From: Rhizobium sp. CSW-27
GTDB taxonomy: Bacteria > Pseudomonadota > Alphaproteobacteria > Rhizobiales > Rhizobiaceae
Assembly (NCBI RefSeq): GCF_018760785.1
Contig: NZ_JAHHZO010000008.1
Span: 1-64,000 of the forward strand
Reading direction: 5' to 3'
DNA: 64,000 bases
Part shown: positions 12,001 to 18,027 of the stretch, one piece after another
How positions within the stretch are numbered: position 1 is the first letter of the stretch
How the letters are laid out: each line of letters starts with the position of its first letter
The notes under the pieces: model-generated
Seen by the model: only the letters and a program-made list of their open reading frames with translations
Database searches by the model: none
What the model was told of the DNA's origin: nothing
Translations under genes and position numbers: made by a program

Positions 12001-15000
12001 CGACGATGTTGAGGCCGAGCGCGATAATCAGCTGCTTGCCTTTCAGGCCGGACTTTCCGGTGCTGCGGGCGAAGAAGTCACTGGTATCGTCCTCCAGCGT
12101 CTCGTCGCCGTTCTCGTCGGTTCCGTAGGCCTTGGTAGACGCTTCAACCGTCAAGCCACCCTTACCGACGATCACCGTGCTGCCGGCGCCGAGCAGGGCG
12201 AGATTGTCCTGATTGGCAAGGTTGGCGGCAACCGAGAGAACCGTTGCGCCGGCACCTTCGTCGAATTCGGAATTGGAGGTCACGGAGACATCCGCATCCG
12301 TCACGTTATACGCACCGACGCTCACCCCTTCGCCGCGTAGCGTCAGGTTGGCGGCCGTCTCGGCGACGCTGTCGAAGGAATTGTAGGAGAAGCCGGCGCT
12401 GAGGACGAAGTCCTTCTTGCCCTGCTGCTTCATCACGCTCTGTGCATCCGCCTCGGCACTCATCGCCTTTTCGGCCGATTCCATCATCGAGGCGCTGTTG
12501 CGCACGGCATTCGCCACCATGGCGAGGTTGAGAATGGCGCCGATGCCGAGCTTGGCGTTGGAAGACGTGTCGTCTTCCTCCTCCTCTGCCGGCGGCTCAC
12601 CCTCCTCTTCCTCATCGCCGAGATCGTAGCCGGCAATGCCGGCAATCAGGTCGAGCCCGTTGGTCACGGCGTTGCTGACAGGCGAGACCGCCCCACCAGC
12701 CGTTGTACCGATCAGATAGGTGGCGACCGTATTGGCACTGGCGGCTTCCACGGAAAGGGTACCGTCGGCAAGCACGCTGCGCTCCAGGCGCGCGCCGGTA
12801 TCCAGCATCTGGATGCCGCCGGAGAGCGTGATCAGGTTGGCGGACGTCGCGTCACCCGCCACTTTTTCCGCTGTCGCACTCTTGTTGACGATCTGGAATG
12901 ACGTTTCGTTGCGGGCGCTGACGGTCACGTCACCCGTGGATGACAAAATGTTCTGCGCATGTGCACCGCCGCCGGAACCGGTTCTCTCGGCGATCCTGGC
13001 AGTGGTTTCGCCGAGAAGCACGTTCACGCCGATATTCAGCGCGGCGCCACTGGAGCCCTTTTCAGCGCTTCCGCCGTTCACCGTCGCATAAGTGCTCAGT
13101 CCGCCTTCCATGCCGGAATGCGCGTTGACCGCGATTGCACCGACATCACCTGACAGGACGCCGGCATTCGACACGTCGGACCCGACGGATGCCCCCCCCC
13201 GCAGTTCTGCGGTCGTGTTCTGGTCGATCATGTTGAAGCCGACCGTGTAGGTCGAGCCGAGACTTGCAACCGGATTTGCCGCGGCGGTCTGCGCGGCAGC
13301 CTGTGTCTGGGTAACCTGCGTCTGTTGTGCCTGCGTCTGTGCCAGGGCCGCATTGGCGGCGGCAATCTGGTTGTTTGCCGCCGTCTGCTGTGCCGGCGTG
13401 GTGGCCGTGTTGCTGGCCTGCGTGGCCTGGGTTTTCGCAGCCTCTGCCTCTTCGCGGATTTTGGTCAGCCTATCCGCCAGGCGACCAGCGGCAGCCTCGG
13501 TGGCAAGCCCGGCCATCTCCGAGGCGTCACCAGCTTCCATATAGAGTACGGAAAGCACGTTCTCGGCGCCGATCGACAAGGCGCCGTCATGCGCAAGCTT
13601 CACGGCGGCGTTGTCGATATAGGCCTCGACGTTGCGCGTTGAGACGCCGATACCAATCGCATAGGTGTTTGCAACGGCATCCGGAGCCGCCGCGCGGGCA
13701 TTGGCGATGATGCTGCGGCCATTGGCATAACGGCCAGCATTCATGTCCTCGCCACGGAACGCCAGCAGTTCGATCTCGTCGTCGTTCGGGTCGGCCTGCG
13801 TCTCGAACTGCGTCGCCTGTACCGAAACGGCGCCGGCATCGATCGAGAGGTTTCCGTCTGCGCCATTGACGAAGGCGCGGTTAGACATGTTCTCATAGGA
13901 CAAATTGAGTGCGAGCGCGGTGGCGTTGCCGCTCTCGCCGTCATAGGCCACCTCAGTGGCGACCGAATTCATGGTCAGCGCATTCGAGCGGCTCTCCACG
14001 TTCAGATCGCCGCCGGCCGTGATGCGGACGGTTTTGCCATCGTCGGCGGTAATTTCCGCCGAACTGCTGTCCAGCGCGATGAGAGCGCCAGCCGCAGCAC
14101 CCCAGACCTTGTCCGCGCCGTTCTGACGCTCGCCAGAGATCCCGGATTTATCACTCCAGTCCGCGCTGTAGATGGAAGCCAGCGCATCGATTGCCGTTGC
14201 GGAATCTTTGACAACACCCCAAACGGTCGTGATATCTTCGCCAGTATCATTGACCTCGCCACCGTCGGTGAAGAATTCATCGACAACAGCGGTCACCACG
14301 CCATCCAGCAGGTCTAGAATGTTGTCGGCCGCACTGTCCTTGACCGAAAGAGTACCTGCCTGCTCGGCCCGCAGGATGCTTTCCGTATGAACATTCACAT
14401 CGCCGGCTGTCGCGGTCACGTTCGAATTATGAACGCGGGCAATGGCCTGATGATCTGTGTAGTTGAATCCGATCCCCAGCGCGCCTTCGGTCGAGCCTCC
14501 GGCCAGCACATCGAACGTATTGACGTTTTCACTCAGCGCATAGGCGCGGACATTCACATCCCCCTCAGCCGTCAGCGTCGCATCGTCAACCGTCACCGCC
14601 GCAGTGTTGGTCACGACACCGACGGAAACCGCCGCCGCATAGGGAAGCGTGGTGTTGCCGAACGTGATGTTGCGCGCCGTGCCGACGGCCTCGGCTTCGG
14701 CACGGCTGTCTGCCGTAAGATTGATATCGCCGCCGCGGCTGAGCACCGAAGCGCCGTTCTGCACGCTGACCGTCGCGTTCGAAAGCGCAACCCCGACCGC
14801 CGCATCGAAGGGAACCGGAACAGGCAGCACGCTGTCGGTCAGCAGATCGCTGGCCAGGGAAACCGTCGTGGCCGTCGCCTCGACATTGACGTTACCGCCG
14901 GCAGTTAAGCTGGACGCATCGACAGTAATCGACGCGGACGCCGTGTTTGCCGATGACAGGAGGTACGGACGGTTCACGTTGAAGGCGAGATCCTCGACAA

Positions 15001-17188
15001 CAGCCGAGGCGGTCGCCTTCACGTCAAGATTGTTATCCGCCTGGAGACGGCTACCCTTGGTGATCTTGATGTCGCTGAAGGCCGTGCCGACCTGGACCAC
15101 TGCCGAAAAGGAATCCACCTTCTCATCCCTGGCCGTCAGGTTGACATTCTTGCCGGCGACCGTGGCATTGTCGAGGCTGATCGACTGGCCCGAAAGCGTC
15201 ACGTCGCCGCCGGCATAGCTGCCGCTGCCCTGGGCAAAGATCGCCGAGCCGCTCTTCAGGTCGATCACCGGGGCCGTCAGTTCCACGGCACCCGAAACGC
15301 CGGTGGAGGCGCCGGCGGCATGGGTGTTGCGGTCGGTCGCGCCGCCCACCTGGCGCGTGGAGAGGAAGACGTTTTCGGCGAGCGTGATGCTCTGGCTGGC
15401 CTCAAGGCTGAACTTCGTGCCGGCCGAGAGCGCGCCGGAATAGGCGCCGCCGCAGCCGAGGCAGGTATTGGCGGAAATGACGATCTGGGCCGGGTCGATC
15501 AGCACCTCGCCGCCGGCGCCGAAGAAGGCGGCCGCGTTCAGCGTGCCGCCGGCCAGCGTCACCACGTTGCGACCGCTGAATTCAATGAAGCCGCCATTGC
15601 CGGAGATATCGCCGCCGAGCGCCAGCACCGAGGCATCGGCGGCGAGTTCGGATTCGTTGTCGGCGAAGATGATCACCGAACCGCCATCCGACCCCGCGCC
15701 CCTGCCGCTGGCGGAAATCAGGCTGCCCGCCTTGACCGTCACGTCATTGCCGGCCTCCACGCGGATCGAGCCGGCGGCCCTGCCGGAAGCGCCATCGGCG
15801 GCGATCTGGCCGCCGTTGATGACGGTGTCCTCGACCGACTGCACCACGATCTGCGGCGCGATGCCGGCAGCACCGGCGCCTTCCACCGTCAGGCGGCCGG
15901 AAAGATCGACATCCTGTGCGGCGACCGTGATGCCGGATTTCGCCGACACGAGGCCAGCGACATTGACGATGCCCTTGCTGTTCTTCTGCAGCGCGCCCAG
16001 CGTCAGAAGCGAGAGCGCATCATTCTGGGCGGGCGCCCGGCCGACCTTCAGGAGCTGGTCCACATCCTCCAGCGAAGGGGTTGCCAGCGTGATGCTGTCG
16101 GCCCTCAGAATACCGCTTGCGCCAACGACGATGCCGTGCGGATTGAGGAAGAAGACATTGCCGCCGATCTGGCCGTCCTTCAGCGCATTCAGTTGGCCGT
16201 TGATGTCGGACTGCTTGTCACGCACCACGTTGATCAGGTTGGAAACCGTCGACGGAACGATCAGATTGACCGTCTGGCCGGCATAGACGTCGAAGACGCT
16301 GAACGAGTTGTAGGCATTGTTGCCGTTGATCGAGGTGGTCGAAATATCGACCAGACCTTCGCGAATGGTGAGCGCCGTTTCCGTGCGGGTTTCGGCGCTC
16401 TTGTCCAGCACGATCATCTTGCGCTCGGGCGCGGCCTGGCCGGCCCCCAGCAGCGAGATGGTGCCGTCGGCCCCGACGGTCACGGACTGCGCGCCCTTCT
16501 GCAGCCCCTCCGTGTTGACCACGTTCTCGAAGATGGCGCGCGAGGCTTCCGCCCCTTCGCGCACGGTGCCGCGGATTTCCTGGCTGGCGGAGCGGATGAT
16601 CAGTTGGTCGCGCGCATTCACCTCGCCAAGGATGCGCACGCTGCCATCCTTCGACAGCGGAACCTCGCCCCGGATGACGGCTTCCACCTCCGCGTGGCTG
16701 ATGGCGCCCTGATTGTCGATCAGGCTGTCGGCGAAGCCGGAGGTCGGGGTCTGCAGGGTAAGCCTGCCCGTGTTGACCACGCCCTTTTCGCCCACCACGA
16801 TGCCGTGCGGATTGAGGAAATAGACGTCGCCGCCGATCTCGCCATTCTTGTAGCTGTTCAGGATGCCGTTGATCGAGGACTGCTTGTCGCGCACCACGTT
16901 GAGCAGCCGGTCAGCCCCTTGCGGCACATAGAGATTGACCGTATTGCCCGCATCCACGTCGAACCGCGAAAACGAGTTGAAGGCGTTGCCATTGGCGATG
17001 GTGCTGGTCGTGACATCCGTCACGGAACCGTTCACCTGCAGCGAGGTCTGCGTGCGCCCGTCCAGGACAATCTGCTGCGCATGCAGCATGAATGGCTGAA
17101 AGACGAGAGTTCCCGAAACGACAGAGGCGGTCAGCGTGCGGGAAAAGCGCGCCAACACCGGATACCAGTGACGAGACCGATCAACCAT
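1..17188 (-). CDS. giant filamentous hemagglutinin-type adhesin (LktA/FxxPxG-like), 3' end outside window
   Basis: The frame starting at the ATG at 17188-17186 has no stop down to base 1, giving at least 5,729 codons; the C terminus is missing. A signal peptide is visible (RSRHWYPVLARFSRTLTASVVSGTLVF...LHAQQ), followed by a TPS-like secretion module with the NPHG-type motif (FLNPHG, residues 124-129) that occurs a second time at about 347-352. The remainder is rich in short beta-strand repeats, in Gly, Ala, Val, Asp, Asn and Thr, and almost free of Cys, as expected for a beta-helix passenger. Family knowledge: such TpsA proteins are exported by a TpsB outer-membrane partner and act in attachment or aggregation. 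No TpsB gene is present in the window; it may lie beyond the left edge. The Shine-Dalgarno is weak (GGGG about 11 nt upstream). Product class is confident, biological target unknown. Confidence 0.9.
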   Translation of the reverse strand, partial: MVDRSRHWYPVLARFSRTLTASVVSGTLVFQPFMLHAQQIVLDGRTQTSLQVNGSVTDVTTSTIANGNAFNSFSRFDVDAGNTVNLYVPQGADRLLNVVRDKQSSINGILNSYKNGEIGGDVYFLNPHGIVVGEKGVVNTGRLTLQTPTSGFADSLIDNQGAISHAEVEAVIRGEVPLSKDGSVRILGEVNARDQLIIRSASQEIRGTVREGAEASRAIFENVVNTEGLQKGAQSVTVGADGTISLLGAGQAAPERKMIVLDKSAETRTETALTIREGLVDISTTSINGNNAYNSFSVFDVYAGQTVNLIVPSTVSNLINVVRDKQSDINGQLNALKDGQIGGNVFFLNPHGIVVGASGILRADSITLATPSLEDVDQLLKVGRAPAQNDALSLLTLGALQKNSKGIVNVAGLVSAKSGITVAAQDVDLSGRLTVEGAGAAGIAPQIVVQSVEDTVINGGQIAADGASGRAAGSIRVEAGNDVTVKAGSLISASGRGAGSDGGSVIIFADNESELAADASVLALGGDISGNGGFIEFSGRNVVTLAGGTLNAAAFFGAGGEVLIDPAQIVISANTCLGCGGAYSGALSAGTKFSLEASQSITLAENVFLSTRQVGGATDRNTHAAGASTGVSGAVELTAPVIDLKSGSAIFAQGSGSYAGGDVTLSGQSISLDNATVAGKNVNLTARDEKVDSFSAVVQVGTAFSDIKITKGSRLQADNNLDVKATASAVVEDLAFNVNRPYLLSSANTASASITVDASSLTAGGNVNVEATATTVSLASDLLTDSVLPVPVPFDAAVGVALSNATVSVQNGASVLSRGGDINLTADSRAEAEAVGTARNITFGNTTLPYAAAVSVGVVTNTAAVTVDDATLTAEGDVNVRAYALSENVNTFDVLAGGSTEGALGIGFNYTDHQAIARVHNSNVTATAGDVNVHTESILRAEQAGTLSVKDSAADNILDLLDGVVTAVVDEFFTDGGEVNDTGEDITTVWGVVKDSATAIDALASIYSADWSDKSGISGERQNGADKVWGAAAGALIALDSSSAEITADDGKTVRITAGGDLNVESRSNALTMNSVATEVAYDGESGNATALALNLSYENMSNRAFVNGADGNLSIDAGAVSVQATQFETQADPNDDEIELLAFRGEDMNAGRYANGRSIIANARAAAPDAVANTYAIGIGVSTRNVEAYIDNAAVKLAHDGALSIGAENVLSVLYMEAGDASEMAGLATEAAAGRLADRLTKIREEAEAAKTQATQASNTATTPAQQTAANNQIAAANAALAQTQAQQTQVTQTQAAAQTAAANPVASLGSTYTVGFNMIDQNTTAELRGGASVGSDVSNAGVLSGDVGAIAVNAHSGMEGGLSTYATVNGGSAEKGSSGAALNIGVNVLLGETTARIAERTGSGGGAHAQNILSSTGDVTVSARNETSFQIVNKSATAEKVAGDATSANLITLSGGIQMLDTGARLERSVLADGTLSVEAASANTVATYLIGTTAGGAVSPVSNAVTNGLDLIAGIAGYDLGDEEEEGEPPAEEEEDDTSSNAKLGIGAILNLAMVANAVRNSASMMESAEKAMSAEADAQSVMKQQGKKDFVLSAGFSYNSFDSVAETAANLTLRGEGVSVGAYNVTDADVSVTSNSEFDEGAGATVLSVAANLANQDNLALLGAGSTVIVGKGGLTVEASTKAYGTDENGDETLEDDTSDFFARSTGKSGLKGKQLIIALGLNIVDFENEAKIDNNVTVLSQAAYDAANQSQLQAILANDDDKPAVTVTSLAATTLKAEGNAANGTNGLFFDGEDGLLSYYESTRDMRGGALGLSIAKMATPLIGGYLDARVKQRQSELTEGPDAGGDGDAKGFGIGINIGSLDVKSSIGDGNAIVDVGDLEVSTDARVRASAQGVAGTGPSGEILSLSPEASESAATAMDAAAAINVVYGDVSAGIGSGRAVTLRAAGADAGLGALAGDGMIHAETVTVSAKTQAMAEATADGKAAGAQAADGAAGAINLHDFDTTATLAASVRAKGDVAVKATSDTVEVVTAEASARGTPVEAYASKLKTSTNALLLGSDGNNPNTSIFGRAADRFTKTYSEISKASEATQNAKPTQAFAAAVGFNFADHDTKAIVADNVKIETNGAIDVIADHDAMSMAEVSGAAVLSDDATGAAMSINVINTTVATSIGNNVVLGSADRKAADVTVQAMSRFNTGVNVADVLRYKTDEDGEYVLENGQKVLDETFPNFAYAAEAVAGAGGKGSSLTGAFAATVYLGDTAATLGNGVSINATGDTTIGAYDQSKIANKAWGVSAALGTGTSATKSARGAVGSIIYRGREVTTTIGNDFSLKTEGDADIVARVLTPSEQWIGPEKGTITSSTTWLDYVDPVLGGDIAAPLRNADPAVTQSLHNQVIAAAAAGQSTQASFSGALGITIANGVTKVAIGDRAHVEAEAITVESLMNQEVLGIGGSLTVSLSGAGGTFGAQGAVNVVMDEVLTSIGKGGVFVANGGGADFTAEAETQAMSITAVASLSGSTSTTVAANISSNTFQSSAKTVIADNVAITAADDANITAKNGIDAFAFAGALGVTFGTSNPVAATVVSNVQLSSAESLLASGVTVTSSNGSVSLGAETSEQLLSIPVAGGGLAGVLSVTVVDSTTRAVADKSSTLTASNGNVSVTAENQSDVLEIAGSVAFSMSGAAFDLTMPGTGVNKTVEAQIGNAAARNIEIAARASNDIRQLAGAGGASTQSTGVGGTVSVLVLDNDVTARIAESAVVTANGNVWLDAADDSSLLQFGGGIGAGQNVGVGASVGSLVVLGNTLAEVGSNASVTARGLENDVVSFEELQEVEEAKEAERTGIVESFEGLERTGLAFADDVKAAFDTLGDVGKSKAERDALLAMPTTTRTAKGFVMTANGDHRAVAISLAVGASTGSAGVGGVVDVGVFSNTVSAHVASGATINAGLSAATLGQYGANQDTIISAQSTGRMIGFAGMVGAAATAGVGGGATVNVFSGTTQATVDSGAVVKARRDVAVAARRQQQIGIANFAMGGSTGAAGVGAAVNVAVISGTTAARIDGRADAYRNVSVDARESSSHLEVVGAIGVAGTAGVGGAINVVVADSTTSAVLGASGAINAIGDTSITARAREYIGNIIVAGGVGGTAGVGASINVVDSRRGISSYAYGRINQDSAFKSAGSGQDVEIEASSAIDMYRLVGGLGGGGTVGVGVSFDMATILNQTDAAIGGSAKVYAGGRVDIDAVSAKNYASNTIAGGVGGVVGVGGAVVINRTGSGNLNDYQNNDGSAAVDGAGMAEEVDGILSIVAGNRIQNSGNATLDATVAKANDATASSLSGDATSVSAMLTKDGQDRTSATIGDNAEVVAGGAVDLAASDFGRVYQFAGTIGGGGTVGVGLTVGVNDFSSSAITGIGNNARVTAGAALTMQAQNVSVLEAVNFAGAGGLVGVAGSINYNRLRNTAQTLVGAGAQVSAAQALISAENEQNLAATTIGIAGGLVGAGVSFTYAELEGGATTTVGNGATVTTRTGGLGVVAQQRFRMSVDGLAGAGGGVAGQAAVSEIEEDSDATVELGDNVTLDSAGVLNIAADNLGWSVSNVVGIALGAVAAGYVHSYAESYGDATVKAGNNHLLKGSAVEISALIGELQTAGRLSDASTLESTASGDSVEAASDSIGIVRATYRRAESFALAAAGGLGAAQGSNIGTATGNDAVVNLGYGQITARSGDVDVTTENQVALQSKIIGITVGGLSLGAHVAQAKNENSSRITLGSSINAADDIHILANSDTKATAESFAVAGGIYTAGVSRATVIDKGATTIELSDLASTLTGDDIRATGEIVIKADHDRRFDGKMNSFGVGLYGGGSGRTEYEVEGTSTVDIGDNRKIVSKTYDDQSNGEAIQILARNAIAKNMFGDDTNISLKAYGAIAIADVSSNVSVKTNTGVAIGKKTQIYSAGDLTVKSMTNVSGDDVITIDAAGAAAAATGKTNFTHTGISGDRAQSYVNVGDAASLFAGEHLEASAVTDTKMSTSGDGSAYGAGATLRVDSVTASTSDNVVTIGSNATVASYGDVFLGAGEDYVDADDASALAGDRLVGYRINSNDVAASVISIIGAAIGIPRDNISRATSDQNNVLTIASGSKVQSGENIHAGASDDKRGGATAYIDVRNYSATSFLTAFMDIKGVGRTSKAGTVNLNGTLETGIDRVRWISIDGTDINSVTGQGYNWRKAVSKSGNTWSVNYEAPLGDVVLRTGVDEGGLTGNGTIVTPRDADLRVVNTSSNALSIAGLSIPYLVGGKVYVNGTEVKQNGSSLLGSVGYSLPTEESVLSVVSTHTSGPDLTVNGQISNLGGSVTLANIYGSVSLQSRVQAADLAILAGRDFRIDSDDDINLGNDPISEFSSLANSYNNVQTAADVDVTLSSAGSPQGSAGSIEALGNIYIKADAININGTIRSGVSGRDTTVTQAQVDAALSSAQKTRYEQTKSETDRYYQLNAGLGFDPLTATREQLASISIDDLAEIPLYYDYATGRVVAKNLQAEGGTIVIEGRIASTGRGKVEALDGFARFDITNTSTSALELRDIDTGDGVEGTIVFNDHNYQTADSSYLQTRWARIGSEIVKYENTSNELTNGIAMTQVATGAAAATYNPLANQRYQWTVTADYYDLQRFYSYHEDKDEGEDDINAINKERKGRPWSDVSYDWIRGKLTTKTSSDGWERWRDEHLSWSSPTYGADPVGALVVNASDSSEFHYTRDVTETGREVQNFTHETVCEEDWGACLDWEVRPKMDYRIYYHSTQTYSVKADKTISIGFFGEDTGRIAVDSQGDVLIGGTVRNVSGETLLTSRSGGIYTAENDAQKGVLIANNITLNAKTSIGSSATDTFQIEQTGTNAIVNATAPNLYLEEVAGGLRLGQINVDAAKTANGGDLTLVARGDLDFRASNMGSVVKGGRIQLESKTGKILTNVVNNGLDVDTDAAGGGTLSVKTEDANAVTIREVSGDLRVDQIDVAGDLTLLVNGDLLSTQTQSNDLAARDSTFADYLDSRGIGSTAYAEAETDLVNDAKAEQMTEMYHAYWKMRGAGEELSSDASASVMRVASTEAASTIAPYDPDFVYHVSEPDRTALQSNGFTDADIAAYEAQQTTFYHDAHDKLGAAAEGTYDANFSYQLTDAERTANTQGLTFDRDAVLSAVNAEVVGGNAGGSTQASNIQAGSLNIDVTGTIGEADTGFTLNAGGDKTVSVADMQSMRNANVGDVVYNADGSITVTGHDGVSINTDGTVSVEAGQDAYLQSQGDLNVKTISVGNTLQLNTSGSLLNANDDDAANVTGRNLILSSAGDNLGTADKRFITETTDDGYVQLRTDGSAYLAEKTGDLRLQDAAGPTLDLAANDGRIVDAFADAGVDLNGSNIKLYARDGIGTEGSSLDVTTRTDGEVELQTPGDSYIAAPDLPVYVKEAIVGGISKIVSASQILVEAGNTFSASIIDWFAPEDVIFGENSKVISRDGTAKIRTEANLVMGKGSTIDAQGNAIDLGAAGNIVLGNLVTQKGGDDAIVVEAGGSINGNGDDLKDIDVSDDSAGVTLSAHGGIGGDTALSTNLAHLTFTNADGGNVVIENNRSMTLESGTVAAGSSIMLSSIGDLLTRSVTAIDGDIALSAGSKLTQASGSLIDGGTGNVTLSAGTDAKLGRVKTAGTVSVSALAGSVELADALSTSDGSVEVTAEADIVVAATGSVAGANGVSLTA
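2820..3250 (-). other. aromatic- and charge-rich insert in the adhesin, with a Cys pair
   Basis: The translation departs from beta-repeat composition. It contains YDLQRFYSYHEDKDEGEDD, SDVSYDWIRGK, DGWERWRDEHLSW, CEEDWGACLDWEVRPKMDY and RIYYHSTQTYSVK. Trp, Tyr, Glu, Asp, Lys and Arg are all greatly enriched, and two cysteines six apart (CEEDWGAC) occur in a protein that is otherwise nearly Cys-free. It could be a separately folded domain carried on the beta-helix. No family was recognised. Confidence 0.6.
7100..8450 (-). repeat. array of degenerate GVG-x-x-(I/V)-NV beta-repeats in the adhesin
   Basis: The translation repeats a motif of the form TAGVGGAINVV about every 53-64 residues. Examples: TGSAGVGGVVDVGV, TAGVGGGATVNVF, TGAAGVGAAVNVA, TAGVGGAINVVV, TAGVGASINVVD, GTVGVGVSFDMA and GTVGVGLTVGV. 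Between motifs come short segments ending in an alternating hydrophobic strand. Related copies continue less regularly up to about 10500. This is amino-acid level periodicity typical of large adhesins; DNA identity between units is only partial. Confidence 0.65.
13192..13200 (-). repeat. nine-base C tract (poly-G on the coding strand) in the adhesin gene
   Basis: Nine consecutive C bases on the plus strand read as G9 in the adhesin coding strand. As sequenced, both sides are in the same frame: translation passes through as TTAELRGGASVGSDVS. A one-base length change would shift the frame of the downstream two thirds or more of the gene. Confidence 0.8.
13270..13530 (-). other. helical Ala/Gln/Thr-rich linker in the adhesin
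   Basis: The minus-strand translation switches from beta-repeat sequence to a stretch with heptad-like, helix-favouring composition: GRLADRLTKIREEAEAAKTQ followed by many A, Q, T and N residues (AAANAALAQTQAQQTQVTQT). It has no Gly or Pro for long runs. It is probably a coiled coil or flexible helical spacer projecting from, or separating, beta-helix segments. A second, shorter charged helical insert lies at about 8510-8720 (EELQEVEEAKEAERTGIVES), and an acidic linker (GDEEEEGEPPAEEEEDD) at about 12565-12625. Confidence 0.6.
16108..17014 (-). repeat. duplicated TPS/FLNPHG module inside the adhesin
   Basis: Two segments of about 79 codons align closely: residues about 59-137 (17014-16778) and about 282-360 (16345-16108). 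Shared landmarks in the same order are NxxNSFSxFDV, AGxTVNL, VVRDKQSxINGxLN, GxIGGxVxFLNPHGIVVG. The FLN codons lie 669 nt apart, that is 223 codons. In the family this element is normally described once, at the N terminus, where it is recognised by the TpsB transporter. Confidence 0.85.
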
Positions 17189-18027
17189 GTCCAAAACCCC
17201 AAACGCAGCCCCCCAGGCATTGGCTGCGCCAAACAAACGTGCCCACGCGACGTATCCGCCATATACGCGATTCGAAATATATAACGGATTCCGCCCAATG
17301 ATAGGACGGATACAATCTCATCTTTTACGTGTCCAGTGATTCTCTTCAAGCAAAACCGAAGTTTTTATTGCCAAAAAAGGAGAGAGACTGGACGTCAATC
17401 ACGACGACGATCATCGGCTTCGCAGTCTTGACGGACTTAAGAGTCCGCACTGCAACAATCATGCACCAGTAGGACGCCCGTCGGATCACCGATGGCGCTC
17501 GAGACACCGAGGGTTGCCGCCCGTCCCGGGAACCAGGTGAAACCTGTCTTTTATCTCCATGTGATCTATGATGATTTTGCCATTTCCCCTGCTGCCATCA
17601 GCCGGTCACCCCACACACCCGGCAGCCGGAATGAGCGACATCTTAGCGGCTCCATGGACCCAGCCAGTCCCCTGCTTGGATTCTATTGGGACACATTCCC
17701 GCCTTGGCACGACGAGCGAAGCGTCCAGCACCGATATGAATCAGTGATTCGATCTGGCATCATCTATACTGAAATTTACATAATTATACGTTTTCATTTA
17801 TTTTGCGACGCAAAACAAGCTTTCACTTATACAAGCAGCCGGCATCACGTCGGCGGAGCCGGCACTTCCGGGAGACCGTGGCCGGAGAAATGCCCCGTCA
17901 TTCCGGGGAACGGCAGAACATCTTCCTGTGCGCTGGCAAAGCCCCGGAATGCAGATCGGCACGCCGGTCGAACCGGCGTGCCGATGTCTGTGTCGCTTCG
18001 ATGCGCTCCAGGCAGGTCCGAACCGGC
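17189..18027. other. intergenic region upstream of the adhesin
   Basis: No convincing gene is seen in these 839 bases. A plus-strand open frame at 17492-18046 has no recognisable product, low coding character and overlaps the GH43 gene end, so it is not called. Two AT-rich patches stand out: 17744-17832 and 17270-17380. The second, read on the minus strand, contains TATATA-like boxes within about 100 bases of the adhesin start and is the likelier promoter. A perfect GC-rich hairpin sits at 17955-17985. Confidence 0.5.
17955..17985. terminator. perfect 14-bp hairpin downstream of the GH43 gene
   Basis: Arms ATCGGCACGCCGGT (17955-17968) and ACCGGCGTGCCGAT (17972-17985) are perfectly complementary around a 3-base loop. 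It lies about 43 bases past the stop of the minus-strand sugar operon, where a terminator is expected. There is no T tract after it in either direction, so intrinsic termination is uncertain. Confidence 0.45.

Noticed and set aside
13192..13200. Frameshift at the nine-C run
   Set aside because: Both flanks read in the same adhesin frame (TTAELRGGASVGSDVS), so no frameshift exists in this sequence; only the potential for one is reported.
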